DNA of 64,000 bases from assembly GCF_012273515.2 (NCBI RefSeq), contig NZ_CP050975.2, forward strand, positions 124,001 through 188,000. The letters run 5' to 3'. Positions within the stretch are counted from its first letter, which is position 1. Every line of letters begins with the position of its first letter. Under the pieces are notes generated by a model. It saw only the letters and a program-made list of their open reading frames with translations. It made no database searches and was not told the origin of the DNA. Below, piece after piece: positions 30,020 through 49,588 of this stretch. The DNA comes from Streptomyces sp. RPA4-2. Its GTDB lineage: Bacteria; Actinomycetota; Actinomycetes; Streptomycetales; Streptomycetaceae. A program made the translations under genes and the position numbers.

Positions 30020-31225
30020 ATGCCCCGACCTACCCCGTCCCCGTTGCAGTCCGTCCTCGACCGTGCCGCCGAGGGTGAGCGCATCACCCCGGCGGAGGCC
30101 CTGGCCCTGTACCGTGACGCTCCGCTGCACGCGCTGGGCGCCGCCGCCGACGCCGTACGCCGCCGCAAGTACGCCGGCACCGAGCACATCGCGACGTACA
30201 TCATCGAGCGGAACATCAACTACACGAACGTGTGCGTCACGGCGTGCAAGTTCTGCGCCTTCTACGCCGCGCCCAAGGACACCGCCAAGGGCTGGACCCG
30301 CGACCTCGACGACATCCTGCGCCGCTGCGCGGAGACCGTCGAACTCGGCGGCACCCAGATCATGTTCCAGGGCGGACACCACCCCGACTACGGCGTGGAG
30401 TACTACGAGAAGCACTTCTCCGCGATCAAGGAGAACTTCCCCCAGCTGGTCATCCACTCCCTCGGCGCGTCCGAGGTCGAGCACATGGCCCGGATCTCCA
30501 AGGTGAGCGTGGAGGAGGCCATCCAGCGGATCCACACCGCCGGCCTCGACTCCTTCGCGGGCGCCGGCGCGGAACTGCTCCCGGCCCGCCCCCGCAAGGC
30601 GATCGCCCCGCTCAAGGAGTCCGGCGAACGCTGGCTGGAGATCATGGAGACCGCGCACGGGCTGGGGGTCGAGTCGACCTCGACGATGCTCATGGGCACC
30701 GGCGAGACCAACGCCGAACGCATCGAGCACATGCGGATGATCCGCGACGTACAGGACCGGACCGGCGGTTTCCGCGCCTTCATCCCGTACACCTACCAGC
30801 CGGAGAACAACCACCTCAAGGGCCGTACGCAGGCCACGCTCTTCGAGTACGTGCGGATGATCGCGATCGCCCGGCTCTTCTTCGACAACGTGCGGCACAT
30901 CCAGGGTTCCTGGCTGACCACCGGCAAGGAGGCCGGCCAGCTGACCCTGCACTACGGCGCGGACGACCTCGGCTCCGTGATGCTGGAGGAGAACGTCGTC
31001 TCCTCGGCCGGCGCCAAGCACCGCTCCAACCTGGTGGAACTGCTCACGCTGATCCGCGGTGCCGGGCGGGTGCCCGCGCAGCGCTCCACGACCTACGAGC
31101 ACCTCAGGGTCAACGACGACCCGGCGAACGACCCGGTCGACGAGCGGGTCGTCTCCCACATCTCGTCCACCGCGATCGCGGGCGGCACCGCCCACCCCGA
31201 GCTGAAGCTGATCTCCGCGAACTGA
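30020..31225 (+). CDS. mqnC: Cyclic dehypoxanthine futalosine synthase (MqnC family), radical SAM
   Basis: 401 residues from ATG 30020, which has GGAAAGG about eight bases upstream; the in-frame ATG at 29978 lacks a ribosome binding site. The radical SAM motif is C72-x3-C76-x2-C79 (CVTACKFC), preceded by NINYTNVC. FQGGHHPDYGVEYYE and FIPYTYQPENNHLKG are MqnC-type segments. The enzyme closes the second ring by radical cyclisation of dehypoxanthine futalosine. With MqnA, E and D it completes the set for 1,4-dihydroxy-6-naphthoate except for the hydrolase (MqnB) that removes the base; no such gene is in the window. Confidence 0.94.
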   Translation: MPRPTPSPLQSVLDRAAEGERITPAEALALYRDAPLHALGAAADAVRRRKYAGTEHIATYIIERNINYTNVCVTACKFCAFYAAPKDTAKGWTRDLDDILRRCAETVELGGTQIMFQGGHHPDYGVEYYEKHFSAIKENFPQLVIHSLGASEVEHMARISKVSVEEAIQRIHTAGLDSFAGAGAELLPARPRKAIAPLKESGERWLEIMETAHGLGVESTSTMLMGTGETNAERIEHMRMIRDVQDRTGGFRAFIPYTYQPENNHLKGRTQATLFEYVRMIAIARLFFDNVRHIQGSWLTTGKEAGQLTLHYGADDLGSVMLEENVVSSAGAKHRSNLVELLTLIRGAGRVPAQRSTTYEHLRVNDDPANDPVDERVVSHISSTAIAGGTAHPELKLISAN

Positions 31226-31262
31226 GAAGTCCCACCGAACGCAGAAACAGGACGGAGAAGCC

Positions 31263-32255
31263 ATGCCGGGCGCCATCCACGCTGAGGGCCTCGTCAAGAC
31301 CTTCGGGAAGATCCGGGCTCTCGACGGAGTCACTCTCACGGTCCCGGAGGGCACCGTGCTGGGTCTGCTGGGCCCCAACGGGGCGGGCAAGACCACCGCC
31401 GTCCGGGTGCTCACCACTTTGCTGCGCCCCGACGCGGGCACCGCCACGGTCGCGGGCCACGACGTGGTCCGCGCCCCGGACCTGGTGCGCCGGTCGATCG
31501 GGCTGTCCGGCCAGTTCGCCGCCGTCGACGACCGGCTGACGGGCCGTGAGAACCTGCGCATGATCGGCGAGTTGTACGGCATGCGGGCCGGCGCGGCCCG
31601 GCGGCGGGCGGAGGAGCTGCTCGCGCAGTTCGAGCTGACCGGGGCCGCCGACCGGGTGTCCACCACGTACTCGGGCGGCATGCGCCGGCGCCTCGACCTC
31701 GCGTGCGCGCTGGTGGTGCGGCCGTCGGTGATGTTCCTCGACGAGCCGTCGGTGGGCCTCGACCCCACCAGCCGCCTGCTGTTGTGGGAGGCCATCGACC
31801 GGCTGGTCGACGCGGGCACCACCCTGCTGCTGACCACGCAGTACCTGGAGGAGGCGGACCGGCTCGCCCAGGACATCGCCGTCGTCGACCAGGGCCGGAT
31901 CATCGCCCAGGGCACACCGCGCGAACTCAAGACACGCACCAGCCGGCAGCAGATCGAGATCGTCGTGGAGCGCGCCGAACAGATCGAGGGCGCCGCCGCG
32001 CTGCTGGGCCGCTTCAGCACCCGCGCACCCGACGTGGACCGGGCCAGGTCGCTGGTCTCCGCGCCGGTGGACGGCGGCGTGCACCTGCTGACCGAGGTCA
32101 TCGGCGCCCTGGCCGGCGCCGGGATCGAGATCAGTGACATCAGCCTGCGCCAGCCGACCCTCGACGAGGTGTTCCTGGCCCTGACGGACCCGCCCCGCGG
32201 CGGCCGGTCCAAGCACGCGATGGTCTCGGCCGGCGCGTCGAACGAGAAGGAGTGA
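31263..32255 (+). CDS. ABC transporter ATP-binding protein (DrrA-like)
   Basis: 330 residues with Walker A GPNGAGKTT (about 37-46), signature SGGMRRRLDLA (about 138) and Walker B FLDEPSVGLDP (about 157), then the C-terminal domain of about 100 residues found in the daunorubicin-resistance (DrrA) group. It couples ATP hydrolysis to export by the membrane partner encoded next, with which it overlaps by one base. The pair probably exports the finished macrolide and may give self-resistance. It lies between mqnC and the ligase fusion in the same orientation. Confidence 0.95.
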   Translation: MPGAIHAEGLVKTFGKIRALDGVTLTVPEGTVLGLLGPNGAGKTTAVRVLTTLLRPDAGTATVAGHDVVRAPDLVRRSIGLSGQFAAVDDRLTGRENLRMIGELYGMRAGAARRRAEELLAQFELTGAADRVSTTYSGGMRRRLDLACALVVRPSVMFLDEPSVGLDPTSRLLLWEAIDRLVDAGTTLLLTTQYLEEADRLAQDIAVVDQGRIIAQGTPRELKTRTSRQQIEIVVERAEQIEGAAALLGRFSTRAPDVDRARSLVSAPVDGGVHLLTEVIGALAGAGIEISDISLRQPTLDEVFLALTDPPRGGRSKHAMVSAGASNEKE

Positions 32256-33112
32256 TGACCGTGGCATGGGCGGTACAGTCCCGCGGCGGGGACGCCCTGC
32301 GCCCCGCGTCCGCGGCGAAGGCGATCCACGACGTGGTCGTGATCACGCGGCGCAACATCATCAGGATGGTCCGCATCCCCGAGGTGCTGGTCCTCAGCCT
32401 CGTGCAGCCGATCGTGTTCGTCCTGCTCTTCGCCTACCTCTTCGCGGGCTCCTTCGCGCTGCCCGGCGCGGGCGGGCCGGAGGCCTACCGCGAGTACATG
32501 ATGCCCGGCTTCTTCGCGCAGACCATCGCCTTCGCGACCGCCAGCAACAGCAGCGTGGGCATGGCCAACGACCTCAAGAGCGGCATGGTCGACCGGTTCC
32601 GCTCGCTGCCCATGTCCCGCGGGGCGCTGCTGACCGGCCGCGCGCTCGCCGACCTGGTGCAGAACAGCGCCGTGATCGTGGTGATGGTGGGCTGCGCCCT
32701 GATCGTCGGCTGGCGCATCCACCACGGATTCCTGCACGCGGCCGCGGCGTTCGGGCTGCTGCTCCTGCTGGGCCACGCCCTGTCGTGGGTGGGGGTGCTC
32801 ATCGGTCTGTCGGTCCGCGCGCCGGAGGCCGCCGCGACCGGCAACTTCCTGTGGCTGTTCCCGCTGACCTTCCTGTCGAACGCGTTCGTCGCGCCGTCCA
32901 CGCTCCCGGCCCCGCTGCGTTTCGCGGCGGAGTGGAACCCGCTCACGGCCACCGTCCAGGCGGCCCGTGACCTGTTCGGCAACCCCGGGCTGCACGCGAC
33001 GACCGGCTGGCCCGCCGAGCACGCCGTGGTGGTGTCCGTGGCGTGGTCGGTCGTCATCGCCCTGGCGTGCCGGGCGCTGGCGGTGCGCCGCTACCGCGCG
33101 TCCGCCGCCTGA
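32255..33112 (+). CDS. ABC-2 type transporter permease (DrrB-like)
   Basis: About 285 residues with some six hydrophobic membrane segments, starting with VLVLSLVQPIVFVLLFAYLF and ending with VVVSVAWSVVIALACRALAV. The SGMVDRFRSLPMSR loop is typical of DrrB-like permeases. The start is unsettled: ATG 32255 overlaps the ATPase stop (TGATG), while GTG 32261 has GGAG eight bases upstream and may be the better-served start. Partner of the ATPase before it. Confidence 0.93.
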   Translation: MTVAWAVQSRGGDALRPASAAKAIHDVVVITRRNIIRMVRIPEVLVLSLVQPIVFVLLFAYLFAGSFALPGAGGPEAYREYMMPGFFAQTIAFATASNSSVGMANDLKSGMVDRFRSLPMSRGALLTGRALADLVQNSAVIVVMVGCALIVGWRIHHGFLHAAAAFGLLLLLGHALSWVGVLIGLSVRAPEAAATGNFLWLFPLTFLSNAFVAPSTLPAPLRFAAEWNPLTATVQAARDLFGNPGLHATTGWPAEHAVVVSVAWSVVIALACRALAVRRYRASAA

Positions 33113-33141
33113 CCGCCGGGAGTCCGAGGAGCGTGAGTGAG

Positions 33142-36100
33142 ATGTTCCGTGCCGATCTCGTCCGGCCGCTGCACGAACTGCTCGCCGGGCACGCCGAACA
33201 CCGGCCCCGGCAGCCCGCGTTCCGCGACGCCCACCGCTCGGTGACGTACGCCGAACTCGCCCTGCGTACCGCCCGGGTGGCCGGCCACCTCGCCGAACTG
33301 GGCCTCGAACGCGGGGCGCGGGCCGTGATCTACCTGCCCAACCGGGTGGAGACGGTGGAGAGTTACCTGGCGGTCACGCGGGCGAGCGCGGTCGGCGTCC
33401 CGCTCAACCCTCAGTCGACCGACGCGGAGCTGTCCTTCCTGCTGGACGACTGCGCGGCCCGCATGGTGATCACCGGGGTGGCCCAACTGCCGCAGGTGCG
33501 CCGGGTCCTGGTCGACCGGCCGGGGGTCGCGGTCGTGGTCGTGCCGGACCCCTCCGGGCCTGAGGAGGAGCACGGTCTGCCGCGCTACGAGACCCTGGCG
33601 ACGACCTGGTCGATACGTCATCCGCCGCGCGACGACCTGGGCATGGACGAACCCGCGTGGATGCTCTACACGTCCGGCACCACGGGCCGCCCCAAGGGCG
33701 TGGTCTCCACCCAGCGGTCGTCGCTGTGGGCGACCGGCGCCTGCACCGCCCCGGTGCTCGGGCTGTCGCCCGAGGACCGGGTGCTGTGGCCGATGCCGCT
33801 GTTCCACGCCGTCGCGCACAACGTGTGCGTGCTCGGCGTGCTGGCGGTCGGCGCGACGGCCCGGATCACCGACGGGCTGGCGGCGGACGAGATCCTGCGC
33901 ACGGCCCGCGAGGAGCGCTCCACGTTCCTCGTCGGAGTGCCGACGATGTACCACCACATGGTCGAGCGGGCCCGGTCCGACGGCTTCGACGCCCTGGCCG
34001 ACCTGAGACTGTGCATGGTCGCGGGCTCCTCCTGCCCGGTGTCGCTGCACGAGTCCTTCCGCGCCGCGTTCGGCCTGCCGCTGCTGGACAGTTACGGCAG
34101 CACCGAGACCGGCGGCGCGATCACCACCAACCTTCCCGAGGGCCCGTACGTGCCGGGCTCCTGCGGGCTGCCCGTACCGGGTCTGACGCTGCGTCTGACG
34201 GACCCCCGCACCGGGGAGGAAGTGCCCGGCGGGGAGGAGGGCGAGGTGTGGGTCTCCAGCCCGGCGCTGATGCTCGGCTACCACCGCCAGGACGAGGCGA
34301 CCGCGTCCGTGCTGAGCGACGGCTGGTACCGCACCGGTGACATCGCCTGGCAGGACGGCGCCGGGTACGTCACGATCAGCGGCCGGCTGAAGGAACTCAT
34401 CATCCGCGGCGGCGAGAACATCCATCCGGGCGAGATCGAGAAGGTGCTGGGCCGGGTGGAGGGCATCGCGGACGCGGCCGTGGGCGCCAAGCCGCACGAC
34501 ACGCTCGGTGAGGTGCCGGTGGCGTACCTGGTGCGCGGACCCGGCGGCATCGACACGGACGCGGTCCTGGCCGCGTGCCGCGCGGAGCTGTCGGCGTTCA
34601 AGCTGCCCGAGGAGCTGTACGAGGTCGACGAGATCCCGCGCAACCCCGCCGGGAAGATCGCCCGCAAGCGTCTGGCCGGGCTGCCCGGCCGGCTGCTGTG
34701 GCGCAGGGCCCGCACGGCGCAGCAGTCCTCGCGGGTCTACGAAGGGGCCCTGGAACTCGGCCTGCTGGACGGCGCGCACCCGCTGCTGCAGGCCGCGGTC
34801 GAGCTGCCCGGTGGGGACGGCGTGCTGTTCTCCGGCCGGCTGCAGGGCGGCGGGCACGCTGCGCCGCCGTCCCGCACGGTGGCCGGTACGGCCGTCGTGG
34901 CGCCCGCGGTGCTCGCCGAGCTGGTGCTGCACGCCGGGAACCACGTCGGCTGCGGACGGCTGGTGGAACTGGGCACCGGCGAACCGCTCGTGCTGCCCGA
35001 GCGGGACGGCGTCCAGCTGCGGGTGAGTGTCGGGGCCGCCGGCGACGAGGGCGTACGTCCCGTGACCGTGCACGCCCGGCGGGACGGCGGGGGCGCGACC
35101 GGGCGGCCCTGGACCCGCCACGCGTCCGGCACCCTCGCGCCCGGCCTCCCCGACCCCGACGACCCGGGTGAACTGGCCGTGTGGCCGCCCGCGGGTTCCC
35201 GGCGCGTCCCCTTCGAGGAACTGCCGTCCGATTCCGGCGACGGCGTGCCGCGCGAGCTGCGGACGGTGTGGCGGCGCGACGGTGAGTTGTTCGCCGAGGT
35301 CGCGCTGCCCGACGACAACCGTGAGCAGGGGGCCCTGTTCGGACTGCACCCGGCACTGCTGGACGCGGTGCTGCGGCCCCTGCTCCTGCACACCCGGGTG
35401 GATCCGGCGGTCCAGGCGCCCGCGCCGGACGGCGACGGCCTGTGGTGGCCGGACTCCTGGCACGGGGTGACGCTGCATGCCTCCGGGGCGTCCGTGCTGC
35501 GCGTGCGGGTACGGCCGCGGCCCGACGGCGGGTTCGGCATCGAGGCCGCCGACGCGGCCGGCGATCCCGTACTGAGCGTGGAGTCCGTGACGGCCGGCGG
35601 ACTGACCCGCTCCGCGCTGGCCCGGGCCTCGGCGCTCCAGCAGGACGGCCTGTTCACCCAGGTGTGGCACGACGTGGAACTCGCGCCGGCCGCGCGGCAC
35701 GGCGACGAACGGTGGGCGGTGGTCGGTGACGACCCGCTGCGGGTCCGCGCCGGCCTGATGGCCGCCGGGCGCTACTCGGAGACGTATCCGGACCTCGGCG
35801 CCCTCGCGAAGGCCGTCTCCGACGGCGCCGAGCCGCCGCACGTGGTGGTCGTCTCCCGGCCCCCGGCCGCCGCCGGGAGCGGGGCGGACGTCGCGGACGC
35901 GGTGCGCGGCGCCGTGCGCGAGGGCCTGGAGTGGGCGCGCCGGTGGGGTGATCCGCTGTTCGCGGACAGCCGTCTGGTCGTGCTGACCCGGGGTGCCGTG
36001 CCCGCCTGGGACGGCTCCACGGCGCCGGACCTGCCGGCCGCCGCCCTGTGGGGGCTGGTCGGCGCGGCGCAGGACCGGGCCCCGGGCCGATTTGTGCTGG

Positions 36101-37212
36101 TCGACACGGACGCCTCCAAGCGGGCCTGGCGCGTCCTGCCGGACGCGGTGGCCTCGGGCGAACCCCGGCTGGCGCTGCGCGGCCGTGCGGCGCGCGTGCC
36201 GCGGGTCGAACGCGTCGCGCCCGGTGCAGGCTCCCCGGTGCCCACCCCGCGCGGCACGGGCCTGCTGCTGGTGGTGCAGGCCGGGGCGACCGCACCGGTC
36301 GGGCGTCTGCCGGCCGGACTCGGCTCGCGTGAGGTGCTGTTGGCCGACACCGCGGGGCCGGACCCGGCTGCCGCGGCGCAGGCAGGAGTGCCGGGCACGT
36401 CCGTGGCCGCGTGGGACGCGGCGGACCCGGTGGCGTCCGTGCGCCCGCTGCGGGCGGCCGGTCCTTCGGCCGTGCTGTTCGCGGCGGCCGTGCACATCGC
36501 CTCCGAGGGGCCCGACGGCGATGTCGACGCGGTGCTGCGGCCGGTCGTCGACACCGCGCTCGCCCTCGGCGACGGGCTCGCGCCCGGGGACGTGGACACG
36601 TTCGTGCTCAGCTCCCCCGGTCCCTCGCCGACCGCCCCCGGGCTGGTCGCCGAGGCCGCCGGCGCGTTCCTGGACGCGTGGGCGGTGCGGCTGCGGGCCG
36701 CCGGTGTGCCGGCCGTGTCGGTACGCGGCGCCGACCTGGCCTCGCGGGAGGCCCTCGACCTCTTCGACGCGGCGTGCTCGCTGGGGCTGCCCGCGGTCGT
36801 CGCCGCGCGCACCCCGCTGGGCGGCGCCGGCTCCCCCGGCCCGCTCACCGGCTCGGCCGCGCTGCGGCGGGGGCTGGTGGCCGGTGCGGGCCGCCGGGTG
36901 GCCCGTGACGCGGTGGCGGACCCGTCCGGGCTGCGGCACCGGCTGGCGGCCCTGTCGGACGCGGAGCAGGAGCAGTCCCTCATCGACCTGGTACGCACGC
37001 ACTTCGCCGCCTCCCTCGGGCTGCCCGGCGGCGCCCAGGTGCCGCCGGACGGCGAGACGCGGGAGCTCGGCTTCGACTCGCTGACGGCGCTGACCGCGCG
37101 CAACGCGCTGGTCGAGGCGACCGGGCTGCCCCTGTCGGCGGCCGTGGTGTTCGACTTCGCCACGCCGGCCGGGCTCGCCCGCCATCTGAAGAAGGAGCTG
37201 CTCGCCCGCTGA
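33142..37212 (+). CDS. Acyl-CoA ligase fused to degenerate DH, degenerate KR and ACP
   Basis: 1,356 residues from ATG 33142 (GAGGAG ten bases upstream). Residues 1-525 are an adenylate-forming ligase: LYTSGTTGRPKG (about 175-186), YGSTET, GRLKELIIRGGENIHPGE and NPAGK with the catalytic Lys near 505. Then comes DH-like sequence (547-820) with HPALLDAVL but Arg where the catalytic His should be and no YGP. Next is KR-like sequence (830-1220) in which neither the GGTGxxG nucleotide loop nor the YxxxN pair can be found. An ACP with GFDSL (near Ser 1310) ends the protein, without docking tail. There is no KS or AT. It should adenylate a free carboxylic acid and load it on its own ACP, as CoA-ligase loading modules do. 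Given the mqn genes beside it, 1,4-dihydroxy-6-naphthoate or a derivative is the likely acid (inference). Confidence 0.9.
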   Translation: MFRADLVRPLHELLAGHAEHRPRQPAFRDAHRSVTYAELALRTARVAGHLAELGLERGARAVIYLPNRVETVESYLAVTRASAVGVPLNPQSTDAELSFLLDDCAARMVITGVAQLPQVRRVLVDRPGVAVVVVPDPSGPEEEHGLPRYETLATTWSIRHPPRDDLGMDEPAWMLYTSGTTGRPKGVVSTQRSSLWATGACTAPVLGLSPEDRVLWPMPLFHAVAHNVCVLGVLAVGATARITDGLAADEILRTAREERSTFLVGVPTMYHHMVERARSDGFDALADLRLCMVAGSSCPVSLHESFRAAFGLPLLDSYGSTETGGAITTNLPEGPYVPGSCGLPVPGLTLRLTDPRTGEEVPGGEEGEVWVSSPALMLGYHRQDEATASVLSDGWYRTGDIAWQDGAGYVTISGRLKELIIRGGENIHPGEIEKVLGRVEGIADAAVGAKPHDTLGEVPVAYLVRGPGGIDTDAVLAACRAELSAFKLPEELYEVDEIPRNPAGKIARKRLAGLPGRLLWRRARTAQQSSRVYEGALELGLLDGAHPLLQAAVELPGGDGVLFSGRLQGGGHAAPPSRTVAGTAVVAPAVLAELVLHAGNHVGCGRLVELGTGEPLVLPERDGVQLRVSVGAAGDEGVRPVTVHARRDGGGATGRPWTRHASGTLAPGLPDPDDPGELAVWPPAGSRRVPFEELPSDSGDGVPRELRTVWRRDGELFAEVALPDDNREQGALFGLHPALLDAVLRPLLLHTRVDPAVQAPAPDGDGLWWPDSWHGVTLHASGASVLRVRVRPRPDGGFGIEAADAAGDPVLSVESVTAGGLTRSALARASALQQDGLFTQVWHDVELAPAARHGDERWAVVGDDPLRVRAGLMAAGRYSETYPDLGALAKAVSDGAEPPHVVVVSRPPAAAGSGADVADAVRGAVREGLEWARRWGDPLFADSRLVVLTRGAVPAWDGSTAPDLPAAALWGLVGAAQDRAPGRFVLVDTDASKRAWRVLPDAVASGEPRLALRGRAARVPRVERVAPGAGSPVPTPRGTGLLLVVQAGATAPVGRLPAGLGSREVLLADTAGPDPAAAAQAGVPGTSVAAWDAADPVASVRPLRAAGPSAVLFAAAVHIASEGPDGDVDAVLRPVVDTALALGDGLAPGDVDTFVLSSPGPSPTAPGLVAEAAGAFLDAWAVRLRAAGVPAVSVRGADLASREALDLFDAACSLGLPAVVAARTPLGGAGSPGPLTGSAALRRGLVAGAGRRVARDAVADPSGLRHRLAALSDAEQEQSLIDLVRTHFAASLGLPGGAQVPPDGETRELGFDSLTALTARNALVEATGLPLSAAVVFDFATPAGLARHLKKELLAR

Positions 37213-37252
37213 ACCAGGCTGTCCGACAGGCCCGTTGAGGCGGGATCCCCGG

Positions 37253-37293
37253 CCGGGCGGTGCGGCACCTGACGGTGGTGCCGCGCCGCCCGG
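37253..37293. terminator. GC-rich hairpin after ligase fusion gene
   Basis: Arms of 17 bp (CCGGGCGGTGCGGCACC and its complement with one mismatch) enclose a seven-base loop. It starts 41 bp after the ligase-ACP stop codon. Without a U-tract it may be a terminator or attenuator before the KAS III gene. Confidence 0.6.
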
Positions 37294-37296
37294 CGC

Positions 37297-37325
37297 CGTC
37301 GTGACGGATGTCCGCCGTCACGACG
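37297..37325. promoter_or_regulatory. Perfect 11-bp inverted repeat upstream of KAS III gene
   Basis: CGTCGTGACGG and CCGTCACGACG are exact complements separated by seven bases. The repeat lies 47 bp upstream of the KAS III ATG and three bases after the hairpin at 37253-37293. Its short arms and fixed spacer would suit a dimeric repressor site, or it may be the second half of a double terminator. Confidence 0.5.
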
Positions 37326-37371
37326 CCGCACGACACAGAACGCCCGAAGGCGGAAGAGGAGAAGAAGGCAG

Positions 37372-38403
37372 ATGAGGGTCGAGAACGTGCACATCGAATC
37401 GCTGGGCGTCGTGCTGCCCGAGTGGGCCGACGCCCTGCAGGCCGTGGCCGAAGGGAGGCTGGACGGCGAGATCCAGGCGGCGAACGGGCTGACGGGCACC
37501 CATGTCGCCGGTGACGTGCCGGCCATGGACCTCGTCGTGGCGGCCGCCCGGACCACGCTGGAGCGCTCGAAGACCGATCCCGAGGACCTCGGGGCGTACA
37601 TCCACAGCGCCGTCCACTACCAGGGCCCCGACGGGGCCTACCCGCCCGGCTACATCCTGCGGGAGCTGGGCCTGGGCAACATTCCCGCGCTCTACCTCCA
37701 GCAGGGCTGCGACGGCATGCTCAGCGCCCTGGAGGTGGCGATCGGCAAGCTCACCGGGGCCGCCGGGGCGGGCTCGGTGCTGCTGACGACGGGCGAGAAC
37801 TTCTCCTCGCCGCAGATGGACCGCTGGAAGGGCTTCGGCCAGGCGTACATCCTCGGGGACGGCGCGGCCGCGGTGCTGGTGAGCGACGAGGAGGGCTTCG
37901 CCGAGGTGCGCTCCCTCAACTCGGGGGTGCTGCACGAGCTGGAGTCGTGGCACCGCGGGGACGGGCCACTGCTGCTGCGCGAGGACACCGGAACGGTGGC
38001 CGGCATGGTCGAGCGGGCCGAGCAGTTCAGCGAGCGGATGCCCCTGTCGGAGACGATGGAGAAGCTGACCCTGTTCGGCCTGGACATGATCCACCGGTCG
38101 CTGGTCGACGCCGGCCTGAACGCGTCCGACCTCACCAAGGTGGTGCCGATCAACATGGACGGCCGGATGATCGAGTACTCGATCATGCTGCCGCTCGGGC
38201 TGACCATGGCGGAGTGCAGCTGGGACTTCGGCCGGACGGTCGGGCACGTGGGCGGCGCCGACGTGTTCATCTCCCTGGAACACCTGGTGCGCACGCGCGA
38301 GGTGGTGCCGGGCGACAACGTCCTGCTGTTCTCCCAGGGGCCGGGATGGCTGTGCAGCGCGGCCGTGCTCACCATCACCGACACGCCGCACTGGGCGGTC
38401 TGA
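37372..38403 (+). CDS. KAS III-like acyltransferase/ketosynthase with altered catalytic triad
   Basis: 343 residues from ATG 37372. The thiolase fold of beta-ketoacyl-ACP synthase III is shown by LYLQQGCDGMLSALEVA with active-site Cys113, SVLLTTGENFSS and GDGAAAVLVS. The usual His of the HQAN motif is replaced in VVPINMDGRM (Asn261), and the usual Asn of the GNTS motif is replaced in TVGHVGGAD (His292). This Cys-Asn-His order resembles stand-alone KAS III homologues of secondary metabolism that work as acyltransferases or with odd substrates rather than fatty acid FabH. It follows the ligase-ACP gene and may take the aryl group from that ACP, either to extend it once with malonyl-ACP or to transfer it to another acceptor. 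Both are inference. Confidence 0.85.
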   Translation: MRVENVHIESLGVVLPEWADALQAVAEGRLDGEIQAANGLTGTHVAGDVPAMDLVVAAARTTLERSKTDPEDLGAYIHSAVHYQGPDGAYPPGYILRELGLGNIPALYLQQGCDGMLSALEVAIGKLTGAAGAGSVLLTTGENFSSPQMDRWKGFGQAYILGDGAAAVLVSDEEGFAEVRSLNSGVLHELESWHRGDGPLLLREDTGTVAGMVERAEQFSERMPLSETMEKLTLFGLDMIHRSLVDAGLNASDLTKVVPINMDGRMIEYSIMLPLGLTMAECSWDFGRTVGHVGGADVFISLEHLVRTREVVPGDNVLLFSQGPGWLCSAAVLTITDTPHWAV

Positions 38404-38440
38404 ACACCACCCCTCCGCCCCTCCGCCTCTTCCGCCACGC

Positions 38441-38481
38441 ACGATGCCCCCTGTGTCCGGTCCGGACACAGGGGGCATCGT
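38441..38481. terminator. Perfect 20-bp inverted repeat, bidirectional terminator
   Basis: Arm ACGATGCCCCCTGTGTCCGG is followed by one T and its exact complement. It lies 37 bp after the KAS III stop and 15 bp before the end of PKS-C on the other strand, so it should end both convergent transcripts. It is the strongest hairpin I found in the window. Confidence 0.88.
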
Positions 38482-38496
38482 GTCGCGCGTGGTGGC

Positions 38497-49527
<11,031 letters not shown>

Positions 49528-49588
49528 GCGTGTTCACCCGTTCCCCGGTCCTGTCCTGTGTCCGTCCGCGGTCGCCGTCGCGGCGGCC

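Noticed and set aside
33091..37185. Minus-strand open frame of about 1,360 codons opposite the ligase fusion
   Set aside because: Composition is biased (Arg, Gln, His, Gly) with no domain motifs, while the plus strand has clear ligase and ACP motifs.
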